Positions 45,744 to 53,972 of a stretch of DNA of 64,000 nucleotides are shown piece by piece. Each line of letters begins with the position of its first letter. Positions within the stretch are counted from its first letter, which is position 1. The translations under genes were made by a program, and so were the position numbers. The DNA is from an uncultured Coprococcus sp. (GTDB taxonomy: Bacteria; Bacillota_A; Clostridia; Lachnospirales; Lachnospiraceae). Below the pieces are notes generated by a model. The model saw only the letters and a list, made by a program, of their open reading frames with translations. It was not told the DNA's origin and did no database searches. The stretch lies in assembly GCA_900767685.1 (NCBI GenBank), contig CAAGAB010000348.1:5496-69495 (forward strand). The letters run 5' to 3'.

Positions 45744-47150
45744 TCAAATTTCCTCTATCTCTATATATAAAATTTTTCTTTCATAATTAAGATCAACTGT
45801 ACTCATATCCGTATTGATTTTCCATCTGACTCCTCTTGCACCACCAGGAGAAAGCACTTCACTCTCGCCCCAAAGTGCAGACATATGCCTGAATGGAATT
45901 GCAGTCTTATTATTAGGGCATTTAAATACTATTCCCCATACAGCAGCGTCATCTGTGGCAAATGATTCAGCAACTTTAATATCTGTAGAAAAGCTTGTTA
46001 TCCCCGGCTCAGTCCAGTTACCAGCATCTCTTCCCAATGCACGAAGCATCTCTCCCTTAGATCTGAACGCAACACCTCTGTATATCGGTCCATCAGCTAT
46101 TGGAACCCTTCCACTATCAAAGACTTTAAGCATATCCTTCGTGTCCTGTCTCTGGCACTGTTTATCATTGTGCACTTCCCTGTATGTTCCACCATCTTTA
46201 TCCGGAAGAGAATAATCGTACATTTCATCTACAATTCTTCTAATCGTAGACATATCTTCATCTGGTAAAACGCTGTGAAGCCAGTTCATCTTTTCATACT
46301 CCGTCAGTGAATGATCCGGCACCTGTACTTTCTGTATTTTTTCTTCTCTGTGTTCTACTGACTCTGTCGTCTTATTTACAACACCTTTTTTATTTTCATC
46401 TGGGTATACTGCGCTATGCAGGTTCTGCCACACTGGATCCTTAGAATATACTGCATAATCTTGTGGACCATAATTGTGATCACTCATATACTGCATGAGC
46501 CTTCCCATTGCAGTATCACTACCAGCTCCTTTTGATGTGCCTTTGCCAGTTAATACATGTGACAAACTTCCGCTTCCACCAGAATAATCCACCGAATATG
46601 ACGTGGACAGTTCATTACTGTATCCGTTTTCGGAAGATCCAATTGAGCCACCAGCGGCTCCGGAATAACCTGTTGGCGTCATCCCAGACGCTTCCTCAAG
46701 CATTGCTTTTGACCTCTGAGCTTCTCCAATTCTCGAAACCATACCCTGGTATGTTTTTGAAGCATTTTCCGAGAACGCCATGCCTGCCAGTTTTTGCAGC
46801 TGTGCCAGATTTTTCTCCTCTGCCTCTGTGTATGACTCCAGCTTTCTTATATGTGCACTCTTCTCCCTATTTACCTCATTAAGCTTGTCGACAGCTGCCT
46901 CGTGTATGCTCGCATACGCATAATACTGCGCACTTGCCCTCGACACCTCAGCCTCCGCTGAAGTAACATTTGAACAAGAAAATCCGTCTTCATCCGCTTC
47001 CGCCTGGGCATTCTCCAGCGCGTTCTCTGCTCTCTGCAAGACTGCCATTGCTGCAGCAGCATCTTTTCCTGTCTCTCTTTCTTCTTCCTCAGCTTCATAC
47101 CCGAGCTCTATCAAAGACTCGGTTTTCTCAGTCATCTCACTAAATCTCAT
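45744..47150 (-). CDS. ADP-ribosyltransferase toxin with helical N-terminus
   Basis: Protein of 468 residues with no signal peptide. Residues about 1-150 are long Ala/Glu-rich helices, like the LXG/WXG-type leaders of type VII cargo. A Gly/Ser-rich linker follows (about 165-200), then a domain to 468 that matches the R-S-E class of ADP-ribosyltransferases (VIP2/C3 type): R in Y-R-G-V-A-F near 358, S-F-S-T near 386-389, and a biglutamic E-S-E in G-E-S-E-V-L-S-P near 428-430. E-x-E enzymes usually modify arginine. The gene overlaps the upstream small helical gene and is followed by a 51-residue frame. It is the likely effector of the system. Confidence 0.88.
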   Translation of the reverse strand: MRFSEMTEKTESLIELGYEAEEEERETGKDAAAAMAVLQRAENALENAQAEADEDGFSCSNVTSAEAEVSRASAQYYAYASIHEAAVDKLNEVNREKSAHIRKLESYTEAEEKNLAQLQKLAGMAFSENASKTYQGMVSRIGEAQRSKAMLEEASGMTPTGYSGAAGGSIGSSENGYSNELSTSYSVDYSGGSGSLSHVLTGKGTSKGAGSDTAMGRLMQYMSDHNYGPQDYAVYSKDPVWQNLHSAVYPDENKKGVVNKTTESVEHREEKIQKVQVPDHSLTEYEKMNWLHSVLPDEDMSTIRRIVDEMYDYSLPDKDGGTYREVHNDKQCQRQDTKDMLKVFDSGRVPIADGPIYRGVAFRSKGEMLRALGRDAGNWTEPGITSFSTDIKVAESFATDDAAVWGIVFKCPNNKTAIPFRHMSALWGESEVLSPGGARGVRWKINTDMSTVDLNYERKILYIEIEEI

Positions 47151-47641
47151 TATCCAAATAAGCCCTCTAACCTAGATCCAAGATCATCTACAACTCCCCT
47201 TATGTCCGATGTGGTTTCTGCTGTATCATCAAATATCTCCTGATACTCAGCCTTGCTCTGCTCAAGTCCCGCCTTTCCACCTTCAGCGTTCTCGCTTCCT
47301 ATCTCACTAATTCCTTCGGCATCCTGAAGCGCTGATATTCCTTCTGATACGTTCTCCATCTCAGCTCCCACTTCACTCTGGATTCCTTCGCCGGTCTTCT
47401 CTATATCCCTCGTTGCCGTTTCAACCTGTGAAGCAAAAGCAGTGTCAAAGCTTCCACTGTATCCTGATTTAGTCTCCGATATACTCTCCATATCGTCCTC
47501 ATCCTGGAGATTTATTCCCTCCAGTATACTGGAAATCTCCTCCGCATCCTCTGTCATCTCGGTTCCAACCTCTTTTGTCTGCTCAGAATTCTCCTGAACC
47601 TCCTTAAGGCCTTCGTACTGTTTGTTCTTAAATCCTCCCAT
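47150..47641 (-). CDS. Small acidic helical protein, WXG100-like partner candidate
   Basis: Protein of 163 residues, very acidic and helical, without Cys, a signal peptide or a membrane segment. It starts MGGFKNKQYEGLK at ATG 47641, seven bases after GGAGG and directly after the HerA stop. Its end overlaps the toxin start by one base. Spaced hydrophobics and Gly-rich turns suggest helical hairpins like ESX/WXG100 proteins, but the W-x-G turn is missing. Size, charge and place between a HerA-type ATPase and a toxin fit a co-secreted partner or chaperone. This is inference from context. Confidence 0.7.
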   Translation of the reverse strand: MGGFKNKQYEGLKEVQENSEQTKEVGTEMTEDAEEISSILEGINLQDEDDMESISETKSGYSGSFDTAFASQVETATRDIEKTGEGIQSEVGAEMENVSEGISALQDAEGISEIGSENAEGGKAGLEQSKAEYQEIFDDTAETTSDIRGVVDDLGSRLEGLFG

Positions 47642-47643
47642 GA

Positions 47644-50643
47644 TCACGCCTCCTGCATCTCACTTACAATCTCAAATATCAGCTTCTGATTATCAGCCAC
47701 ATATTTGTCAAACTTCCTGCTCCTGTCCTCATAAACTTTCACCGCTTCATCCAGTAGCTTATAAACTCCAGATCCCACTGTCTGCTGATAATAAAGCATA
47801 AATCTATATACCTTACTAACCATGCTTCTCTCAAGCAGTCTCATCTTTACTTCTGACTTTTGCGATATACCACCACGCTTCCACCTGCCAGCCAAAAGTC
47901 TGTCAAGAGACCTTACATAATCACCATACTTTCTGATGATATCTTCCAAAACCTTTGAGTGCTTCTTAGCTTGAAGCGCCGTTTTCTCAAATTCCTTCTT
48001 CGCGTTGATCATATCCATATATAACGTCTTCCAGACATTTTCATCTGTTTCATTCTGCTCTTTAAGCTGTTTTTCACGTTCCTCACATTTCTGGATTTTC
48101 TGCTGCAGATTCCACATTCTGTCAAGCCACTTTTTTATATCGTCCATCCGTTTTTCCTGAGTACGATGCAGCATTGTATACTTTGCACCATATATAGAAA
48201 TACTTTTTTCAAATGTAGTCTTGTACACCGCCCTATCCTGCATCATCTCGCGCAGGGAAGCGTCAGTCTTAGGGTCAAGCCAGAGTTCCTTTTCCGCCTT
48301 GTCATGAATCTCTCCACCATACTCATTGACAGTGACCTTAAATGGCCTCATAAGCCCTTCATAGAAAATGAGTGCACGTCCAGGTTCAAATGTCGCCATC
48401 TGTTCAAGCTGTACTCCCCGGGCTGACATCGTCCCGCCAAGCAGCTGCCTGTCATCCTGTGACGTAATTCTAAGTGCAAGTTTTAATCCGGTATTCTTTA
48501 TAACCTCATCCGCCATCTTTGTAGGAAGCTGGTCGGCAATAAATATTCCCTCTTTTAAAGCTCGAACCTCAGCCAGCATCTTTGCGATAAATGCTGTGGC
48601 AGATATCTTCGCATCGGCGCCCTGACCACCGACAGCCTCTGACTCTGGTCCGATCAGATTGTGAGCCTCCTCTATAAATATGACGTGCCTGCATTTGTAT
48701 CTGACATCATTGGGATCATCATACTTCGGATGCGGGTTGACCTTGAGTGACTCCCTTATAAGTGCACACAACATAAGATTCATAAAGTTTGCCGGTCCTT
48801 CTCCCATAGATTCTAGCTCTATACATACTGGTTTCTCCAACCACTCCTCAGGAGAAAATGTAGATTCAGTTACATCAAACACATCTCCCATCTCTCGCTG
48901 AAGAAGGCTTCCGATTCTCACATTAAGTGCCGATTTCAGATTACCTTTAACTTCATCACCATAATTCATCGTTTCTACCAGTTCTTCAAGCTTCTTATAG
49001 AGCTGGGACATGGACGGGAACTTTCTTTTGTTGCCATCCTTATCCTTCTCATTTCCCGTGTATACATCATCATGATTCCATCCAAGCTCTTTGTATACCG
49101 ACTCTATGCCCGTATCAAGAATAAATGGCATGGGATTATCCAGTGTAAACGCACCCTCAAATACGCCTTTCAGCGTCTGGATATGTTCGGAAATTATACA
49201 CCCCTTTGGCATATCAAAAGGATTTATATGTAACGGAAAGCTCATATCTGCATTCGGTGAAAACAGATACACATCACTCATTTCTGGATCATTGAGCAAA
49301 GCTCTGTATTCTTTCTTTGCCGGTTCCAGAACCAGAAATGGTATTCTGTGTTTTTTCCACAGTGATGACACTATATGATACATCGTATTTGTTTTTCCTG
49401 AACCCGGAACTCCTGAGATAAATGCATGCTTAGGCAGCATCTTCAACGGCAGATTTACTGCATATCCCTTTTCATCTCTTCCTATATAAAGACTTTGAAC
49501 GCTACTTTCAGATGCCGGGGATGTTTCTTTCGGCATCTGGATATCCTCACCATCATAAAGCGCTGGAAATCTGAAAAACGGAGCTATTTCCTCCAAGGTA
49601 AAGAAGACAGGTAAAAAGTTCAGATTGAGATTACTCTTATCTTCCCTGCACACTATCAGACCATTGCCAGCTGACTTTACGACCATCTTATCTGCAAAGC
49701 TCTCCAGTTCAACGTTTTTATCGCCTATAAAGCTTGTCCCATCAAACTGTCCGCCCAATGTAGTTATACTGTATTTGCCCTTTAACAGCGCCTCTGCTCC
49801 GGCACTGTCTAGAACAGTAGACGACGTTTCAGAATTCGTTGCAAAAGCCATTACATTTGCAATAAAATGCGGTGATGACTCGTAACTTTCAAGCATATCC
49901 TCATATCTCTTGAGCACATCCTTTCCGTTATAATCGCGGTTGTCCCTCATATCTGAAATCTGTCTGCTTCGAAGTACTGATATCGGCTTTGAAAGCATCC
50001 GGCGAAGCCTCTCTGCCCGCTCAACCGGATACAGATCCACTCTGTAAAGACAGCTTTCATCTATAGACTCCATCATCTTGGTCATGTTATAGAGACGGCC
50101 GTTGTCATTCATCTCCCACTCTCTTATCATGTAGTATTCCTGTCCATCACTGTCATTTCCATTCAAAACTGTCTCCGTCTTTGAAAGAAAGCTGCACGAA
50201 TTATACGACTGGTTTTTCACCTGTCTTCTCTCACAAATATCATGTATTATATTTTGCCTATCTGAGTTTATTATTTCATAATTATAGAAATCTGATAGAG
50301 GCGAGGCCTGTATGATCTGAGTGACATTACCCAGTGCTGCTTTTCGCCCCCTTGCCATAAGCATAAGTTCTATTCGATTTCCAGGCTGATCCTGCTCAAC
50401 ATCACCGGAGCCAAAATACATATAGAACAAATGAAATGAAACTTTAGAAATTACGCCTTTTCTGTTTAACTGTCTTAAAAAGGCAATATGTTTTTCAAGG
50501 ACACCGCTGACACCGGTTTCCTCCAAAGATGAATATTTTGTCAAAGTAAGGTCTGGTAATTTTGAAACTTTGAACCATACCTCATCCAACTGATTATCTT
50601 CATCATCAAAAATATCATTATCTAAATTGAATATATCTCCCAT
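47644..50643 (-). CDS. HerA/VirB4-type DUF87 ATPase
   Basis: Protein of 999 residues. The N-terminal 370 residues are mixed and unassigned. The ATPase has Walker A G-V-P-G-S-G-K-T (about 409-416), L-E-P-A-K-K-E-Y-R after the first strand, Walker B H-V-I-F-I-E-E-A-H-N, and the Arg-finger region A-L-R-I-T-S-Q-D-D-R, as in HerA-like hexameric pumps. The C-terminal 200 residues are a coiled coil. Such ATPases pump DNA or protein. It is the first gene of the 20-kb operon, with only a weak ribosome-binding site (AAAAG). Having both HerA-like and FtsK-like motors in one operon is unusual. Confidence 0.9.
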   Translation of the reverse strand: MGDIFNLDNDIFDDEDNQLDEVWFKVSKLPDLTLTKYSSLEETGVSGVLEKHIAFLRQLNRKGVISKVSFHLFYMYFGSGDVEQDQPGNRIELMLMARGRKAALGNVTQIIQASPLSDFYNYEIINSDRQNIIHDICERRQVKNQSYNSCSFLSKTETVLNGNDSDGQEYYMIREWEMNDNGRLYNMTKMMESIDESCLYRVDLYPVERAERLRRMLSKPISVLRSRQISDMRDNRDYNGKDVLKRYEDMLESYESSPHFIANVMAFATNSETSSTVLDSAGAEALLKGKYSITTLGGQFDGTSFIGDKNVELESFADKMVVKSAGNGLIVCREDKSNLNLNFLPVFFTLEEIAPFFRFPALYDGEDIQMPKETSPASESSVQSLYIGRDEKGYAVNLPLKMLPKHAFISGVPGSGKTNTMYHIVSSLWKKHRIPFLVLEPAKKEYRALLNDPEMSDVYLFSPNADMSFPLHINPFDMPKGCIISEHIQTLKGVFEGAFTLDNPMPFILDTGIESVYKELGWNHDDVYTGNEKDKDGNKRKFPSMSQLYKKLEELVETMNYGDEVKGNLKSALNVRIGSLLQREMGDVFDVTESTFSPEEWLEKPVCIELESMGEGPANFMNLMLCALIRESLKVNPHPKYDDPNDVRYKCRHVIFIEEAHNLIGPESEAVGGQGADAKISATAFIAKMLAEVRALKEGIFIADQLPTKMADEVIKNTGLKLALRITSQDDRQLLGGTMSARGVQLEQMATFEPGRALIFYEGLMRPFKVTVNEYGGEIHDKAEKELWLDPKTDASLREMMQDRAVYKTTFEKSISIYGAKYTMLHRTQEKRMDDIKKWLDRMWNLQQKIQKCEEREKQLKEQNETDENVWKTLYMDMINAKKEFEKTALQAKKHSKVLEDIIRKYGDYVRSLDRLLAGRWKRGGISQKSEVKMRLLERSMVSKVYRFMLYYQQTVGSGVYKLLDEAVKVYEDRSRKFDKYVADNQKLIFEIVSEMQEA

Positions 50644-50865
50644 TTCTTTTCGGAATTACTGTACATTATACACAAAAAATATATAGCAATCCGCCCCCCA
50701 CTATTTTTTTCTAGTAAATTATAACATAATACATTATGTAATTGTACACTTACGTATATATTACCAAATAGGTGACATGTATGCAATGAATTTTATACTT
50801 AGTGTAAACTGACAACATTTTAAGTATAGACTGCCACCTCTCACATCTGCCCTTTTTCTGCTTTA
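50644..50865 (-). promoter_or_regulatory. Promoter and operator region of the island operon
   Basis: This AT-rich stretch upstream of the HerA-like gene contains two TATAAT boxes on the minus strand (50665-50670 and 50718-50723), neither with a convincing -35 box. A perfect inverted repeat ACATAAT-AC-ATTATGT (50724-50739) abuts the second one and is a candidate operator. No gene is seen here. Confidence 0.5.
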
Positions 50866-50919
50866 CAAAAATGGTGATACAACACCGGTATTCTTCTCAA
50901 TACCGATATTGTATCACCA
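50866..50919 (-). terminator. Terminator of the upstream membrane-protein gene
   Basis: GGTGATACAA pairs with TTGTATCACC and, inside, CGGTATT with AATACCG. On the minus strand the stem is followed by ATTTTTG. It separates the 561-residue membrane-protein gene from the HerA operon. Confidence 0.85.
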
Positions 50920-50978
50920 CCCAATGTATGATATATCATATTAACTTTACTGCTTACTCTGTGAATCGCGAAGTTCTC

Positions 50979-52664
50979 TTATTTTTCATTTGCATCACAT
51001 TTTACGTCCTCATCCGCTGTGGCTTCTCTATCCTCGTCACTTTCATCCTCTGTATCATCAAAATCACCAAGGTCATCAAGGTCCACACATTCATCAGCAT
51101 ATTTCGCCTCCATAATCTTGTGGATCTGCTCATACTCCTCATTTCTGATCTTTATAAGTCTACTATAAAGTTCACTATAGTTTACCGGTTCTCCATTTTT
51201 CTTTTTCTCATCCATAAGCTTATCAGCTTTTTCTACAAAATCAAGAAAGTCGTGAAGTTCCTCTTCACCCTCATCTTTACCGTCAGGAATCACCAGTGCT
51301 TTGTGTGCCATGTCTACTTTTATATCTGTCAGCCTTGTCATTTTCACTAGAGCATTAAGCTGTTCCTGAAGGCTGAGTATCTGAATCTCCAATACTTTTC
51401 TATCATACCCGCTATCGATTATCTCCTGATCAGTATTTATGAACCTGCACTTCAGATCCGGCTGTGGCTTAATGGGAATGATCAATAGTCTGACAGCTAT
51501 AAACACTGCTATCATACTACCCATGTCAAATAATGAATTACTGCTGAAACTGTTGTCCACAATTCCTGCCTTTGCACATATTCCAAATATCAGAAGTCCC
51601 AAAACACTTACATCTATCCATATCAGCATCCACATTCTTTTATGTGAATAACGTTCAACTATCTTCGAAGCACATGCCAGCAGGACGATAATAAATGCCA
51701 GCAATGCAATCATCCATATAACAACTGGCGAATTCAACGGTTCGCCCACAAACGAATAATCACCTGATACATTTCTGCGCAATCCGTTCTCGAATCTAAC
51801 CAATACAGGAAGTACAACATAGCCATAAGCTATCCCCAGCATCACACTAATGATTATATAAATCAGCCATTCTACTATCGACTCGCTATTATATAATGCA
51901 TATATAATAAGCACTTCCACAGCTGCACTGAACAGCACCATTAGAACCCATATGGCATATCCAGTCATCTGCCAGGCAGAAGATAATGAAGTTTCAAATA
52001 ACATATCTGCTTTTGCACAAATCCGGTTTGCATATATGTATGTAATAACAACAAGATAAATTACCGATAGGATCAACCATACAATACCACTCTCAAAGAA
52101 TTGCCTGCATATATAACATACTGCAAGACTCAACGCAATCACGCAAAATATGTACAAGCCTGCCCGACTAATCTTCGTATAAGGGATATAACAAAAAATG
52201 GCAATCAGCGAGGCAACCACAAGTATGGTAACTAAAAACACTCTTGATTGCCTAAGATTCGGATTTCTCTCTTTACAAATATAAAGATAAAATTTATACA
52301 TGAGTTCCCACGGGATCAAAATAAATACCATGCCGATGACTAGCATCTGCCATTGATCCCTAATCCACCACGACAGGAACTGCACATGTCCGGTTGCTTC
52401 AGCGTTAAAACTGGATACTCTCTTGAATATAATAAAGTCTTTTACCACAAATGCAGCCAAAAGCAGTACTATGATAGCTGCTGCTTTTATCTTGTAACTT
52501 CTGGATGTTATTGGCTGCTTCTCCTTGTAAGCTTTTTCATCAAACTGGCAAACCCTGTCATCAGCATCTAACATCTCTTCTGATGTATCATTCGTTTTTT
52601 CAGTTGAAGTTCTGCTTGAAGTTTCATTTGAAGTCTCTGTTGAATTTTCGTTGGTTTTTTCCAC
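50979..52664 (-). CDS. Polytopic membrane protein with acidic cytoplasmic tails
   Basis: Protein of 561 residues. A Ser/Thr/Glu-rich N-terminus (about 1-60) is followed by about ten hydrophobic helices (about 62-400). The C-terminal cytoplasmic region is coiled and ends in an Asp/Glu-rich tail (about 410-561). The start is GTG at 52664, nine bases after AAGGAG. It has its own strong promoter and terminator, so it is expressed apart from the HerA operon although it lies inside the island. I do not recognise the family; a channel or scaffold role in the membrane is possible. Confidence 0.8.
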   Translation of the reverse strand: MEKTNENSTETSNETSSRTSTEKTNDTSEEMLDADDRVCQFDEKAYKEKQPITSRSYKIKAAAIIVLLLAAFVVKDFIIFKRVSSFNAEATGHVQFLSWWIRDQWQMLVIGMVFILIPWELMYKFYLYICKERNPNLRQSRVFLVTILVVASLIAIFCYIPYTKISRAGLYIFCVIALSLAVCYICRQFFESGIVWLILSVIYLVVITYIYANRICAKADMLFETSLSSAWQMTGYAIWVLMVLFSAAVEVLIIYALYNSESIVEWLIYIIISVMLGIAYGYVVLPVLVRFENGLRRNVSGDYSFVGEPLNSPVVIWMIALLAFIIVLLACASKIVERYSHKRMWMLIWIDVSVLGLLIFGICAKAGIVDNSFSSNSLFDMGSMIAVFIAVRLLIIPIKPQPDLKCRFINTDQEIIDSGYDRKVLEIQILSLQEQLNALVKMTRLTDIKVDMAHKALVIPDGKDEGEEELHDFLDFVEKADKLMDEKKKNGEPVNYSELYSRLIKIRNEEYEQIHKIMEAKYADECVDLDDLGDFDDTEDESDEDREATADEDVKCDANEK

Positions 52665-52701
52665 TTGCTCTCTCCTTTTCCTCGTTTTTTGTAGTTAGTT
52701 T

Positions 52702-52718
52702 TTGTCTTATTAAGACAA
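52702..52718. promoter_or_regulatory. Perfect 17-base palindrome, candidate operator
   Basis: TTGTCTTA-T-TAAGACAA lies in the transcribed leader of the 561-residue membrane protein, between its promoter and start codon. It has no T run and therefore looks more like a protein-binding site than a terminator. Confidence 0.5.
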
Positions 52719-52801
52719 GAATTTCACTATCGCTGCACTATATGTCTCTCCTCTTTTGTATTGTGGCTTATAGAATCAAGCGCCACTTTTTAATATATTC
52801 A

Positions 52802-52830
52802 ATTATACACAGAACTTAATTACTTAACAA
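52802..52830 (-). promoter_or_regulatory. Strong sigma-A promoter for the membrane-protein gene
   Basis: The minus strand reads TTGTTA, exactly 17 bases, TATAAT. Transcription would start near 52795, leaving a leader of about 130 bases. The rest of the 347-base gap between the divergent genes (52665-53011) holds the palindrome at 52702 and no supported gene. Confidence 0.75.
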
Positions 52831-53011
52831 TGTAAGATTGAAATCTGCTACTCTGGGGCTTGCTGATCTGGGACTTCTTCCCGACTTCAAGCTCGGAAAT
52901 CTTCAAATGTAACTATAAGCATTAAAATCTGCAGATTAGTCAATTAAAAAGGCATCGCTAGGATGGAGTGCTAAAATAAAAAGTACTAAAACAATACAAA
53001 GGAGAATAGCC

Positions 53012-53398
53012 ATGAAGATGAACAAAATCAAAAAAGCATTAGGTATTTTACTTATGACTTGTGTATTGCTGTTTGCATCCATAACTCAAAGCAAGGCAGC
53101 TACCGCAACTATGACACAAGCTGAAAGGAAAGTATATACCAAGTGGTTACTCAACGGAATCACCAAAACTCAATACGGAACATATTACAAAAGTAAAACC
53201 CAAGGAATAATGTATGATCCAGAATTCTATGTTTATGACATCAATGGAGACGGACACAAGGATATCATAGTAACAGGTCGTTTAGGTCTCAGGGCTATGA
53301 CTTATTCTGAAGTTTATATGCATGTGGATGGTAAATATAAAGCTGTTCCCGTTATAGGAAGCCTGTATCCAAGTTGTTACGATCGTGCCATTATTTAA
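53012..53398 (+). CDS. Small secreted protein with calcium-binding-like loop
   Basis: Protein of 128 residues, the only plus-strand gene in the island. A signal peptide (M-K-M-N-K-I-K-K-A then a hydrophobic core, cleaved near residue 29, S-K-A-A) precedes a domain with Y-D-I-N-G-D-G-H-K-D-I-I-V-T-G, a D-x-N-x-D-G-x-x-D loop like FG-GAP and dockerin calcium sites. AAAGGAG precedes the ATG. It ends rather early (C-Y-D-R-A-I-I), so it may be a truncated form of a longer family. It runs toward the NADAR gene and the two stops are 13 bases apart. The role is unknown. Confidence 0.7.
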   Translation: MKMNKIKKALGILLMTCVLLFASITQSKAATATMTQAERKVYTKWLLNGITKTQYGTYYKSKTQGIMYDPEFYVYDINGDGHKDIIVTGRLGLRAMTYSEVYMHVDGKYKAVPVIGSLYPSCYDRAII

Positions 53399-53411
53399 TC
53401 TGTTATTCAGA

Positions 53412-53885
53412 TCACAGCTTTGATCTTACAAGCATAAGAGCATATCCTAAAAGATTTCGTCCACGCCAATTTCTCATATCAAATCTTCTTTCATCTTTGA
53501 TAGATAAACCAATTCCCCATACACTATCACTCGCTGTAGCTTCCGCAAGGATTGCGTTTCCTGTTGCCTTTAGGGCTTTTCTAAGCGCAATGTTCTGTGT
53601 GAATTTCGCCATCAATCCATCATATATAATAATCTGTCTCAAACCATTCCACACATGATCATTGTATCCTGAAACCTTACGTCCCAAATCTTTTATCACA
53701 GCTACGTCCCTTGTATTAAGAATCTGTACAGCTATATTCTTATCTCCAAAACACATTGCTTTGCTGTACATCATATACTGTTCCATTGAACTGAATTCAA
53801 TACCATCCACTATAAAATCCGAATAATACCAATTACTCATATATCCCCATTCCACATCAGGTGCATGAAAGCAAATAATATTCAT
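53412..53885 (-). CDS. NADAR-family protein (YbiA-like, candidate ADP-ribose hydrolase)
   Basis: Protein of 157 residues from ATG 53885 (MNIICFHAPDVEWGYMSNWY); a start seven codons upstream is possible. NADAR marks are clear: the L/M-S-N-W-Y-x-S opening, F-x-S-M-E-Q-Y-M-M-Y-S-K-A, F-G-D, K-D-L-G-R-K-V, K-F-T-Q-N-x-A-L-R and D-S-V-W-G-I-G. The family acts on N-glycosidic bonds of ribosyl compounds; YbiA acts in riboflavin-intermediate clearance, and some members remove ADP-ribose from nucleic acid as antitoxins. In the same island as an ADP-ribosyltransferase, a counteracting role is plausible but not proven. Confidence 0.9.
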   Translation of the reverse strand: MNIICFHAPDVEWGYMSNWYYSDFIVDGIEFSSMEQYMMYSKAMCFGDKNIAVQILNTRDVAVIKDLGRKVSGYNDHVWNGLRQIIIYDGLMAKFTQNIALRKALKATGNAILAEATASDSVWGIGLSIKDERRFDMRNWRGRNLLGYALMLVRSKL

Positions 53886-53972
53886 AATTTTATCCCCCAT
53901 TTCCATCTCTCTTGTTATTTCCTATCGCTATTTTCCACAATCTCTTCTCATATCCTGCAATAAAAACCATTG

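Noticed and set aside
47150..47641. Canonical WXG100/EsxA protein
   Set aside because: No W-x-G turn and longer than 100 residues; kept as a helical partner candidate only.
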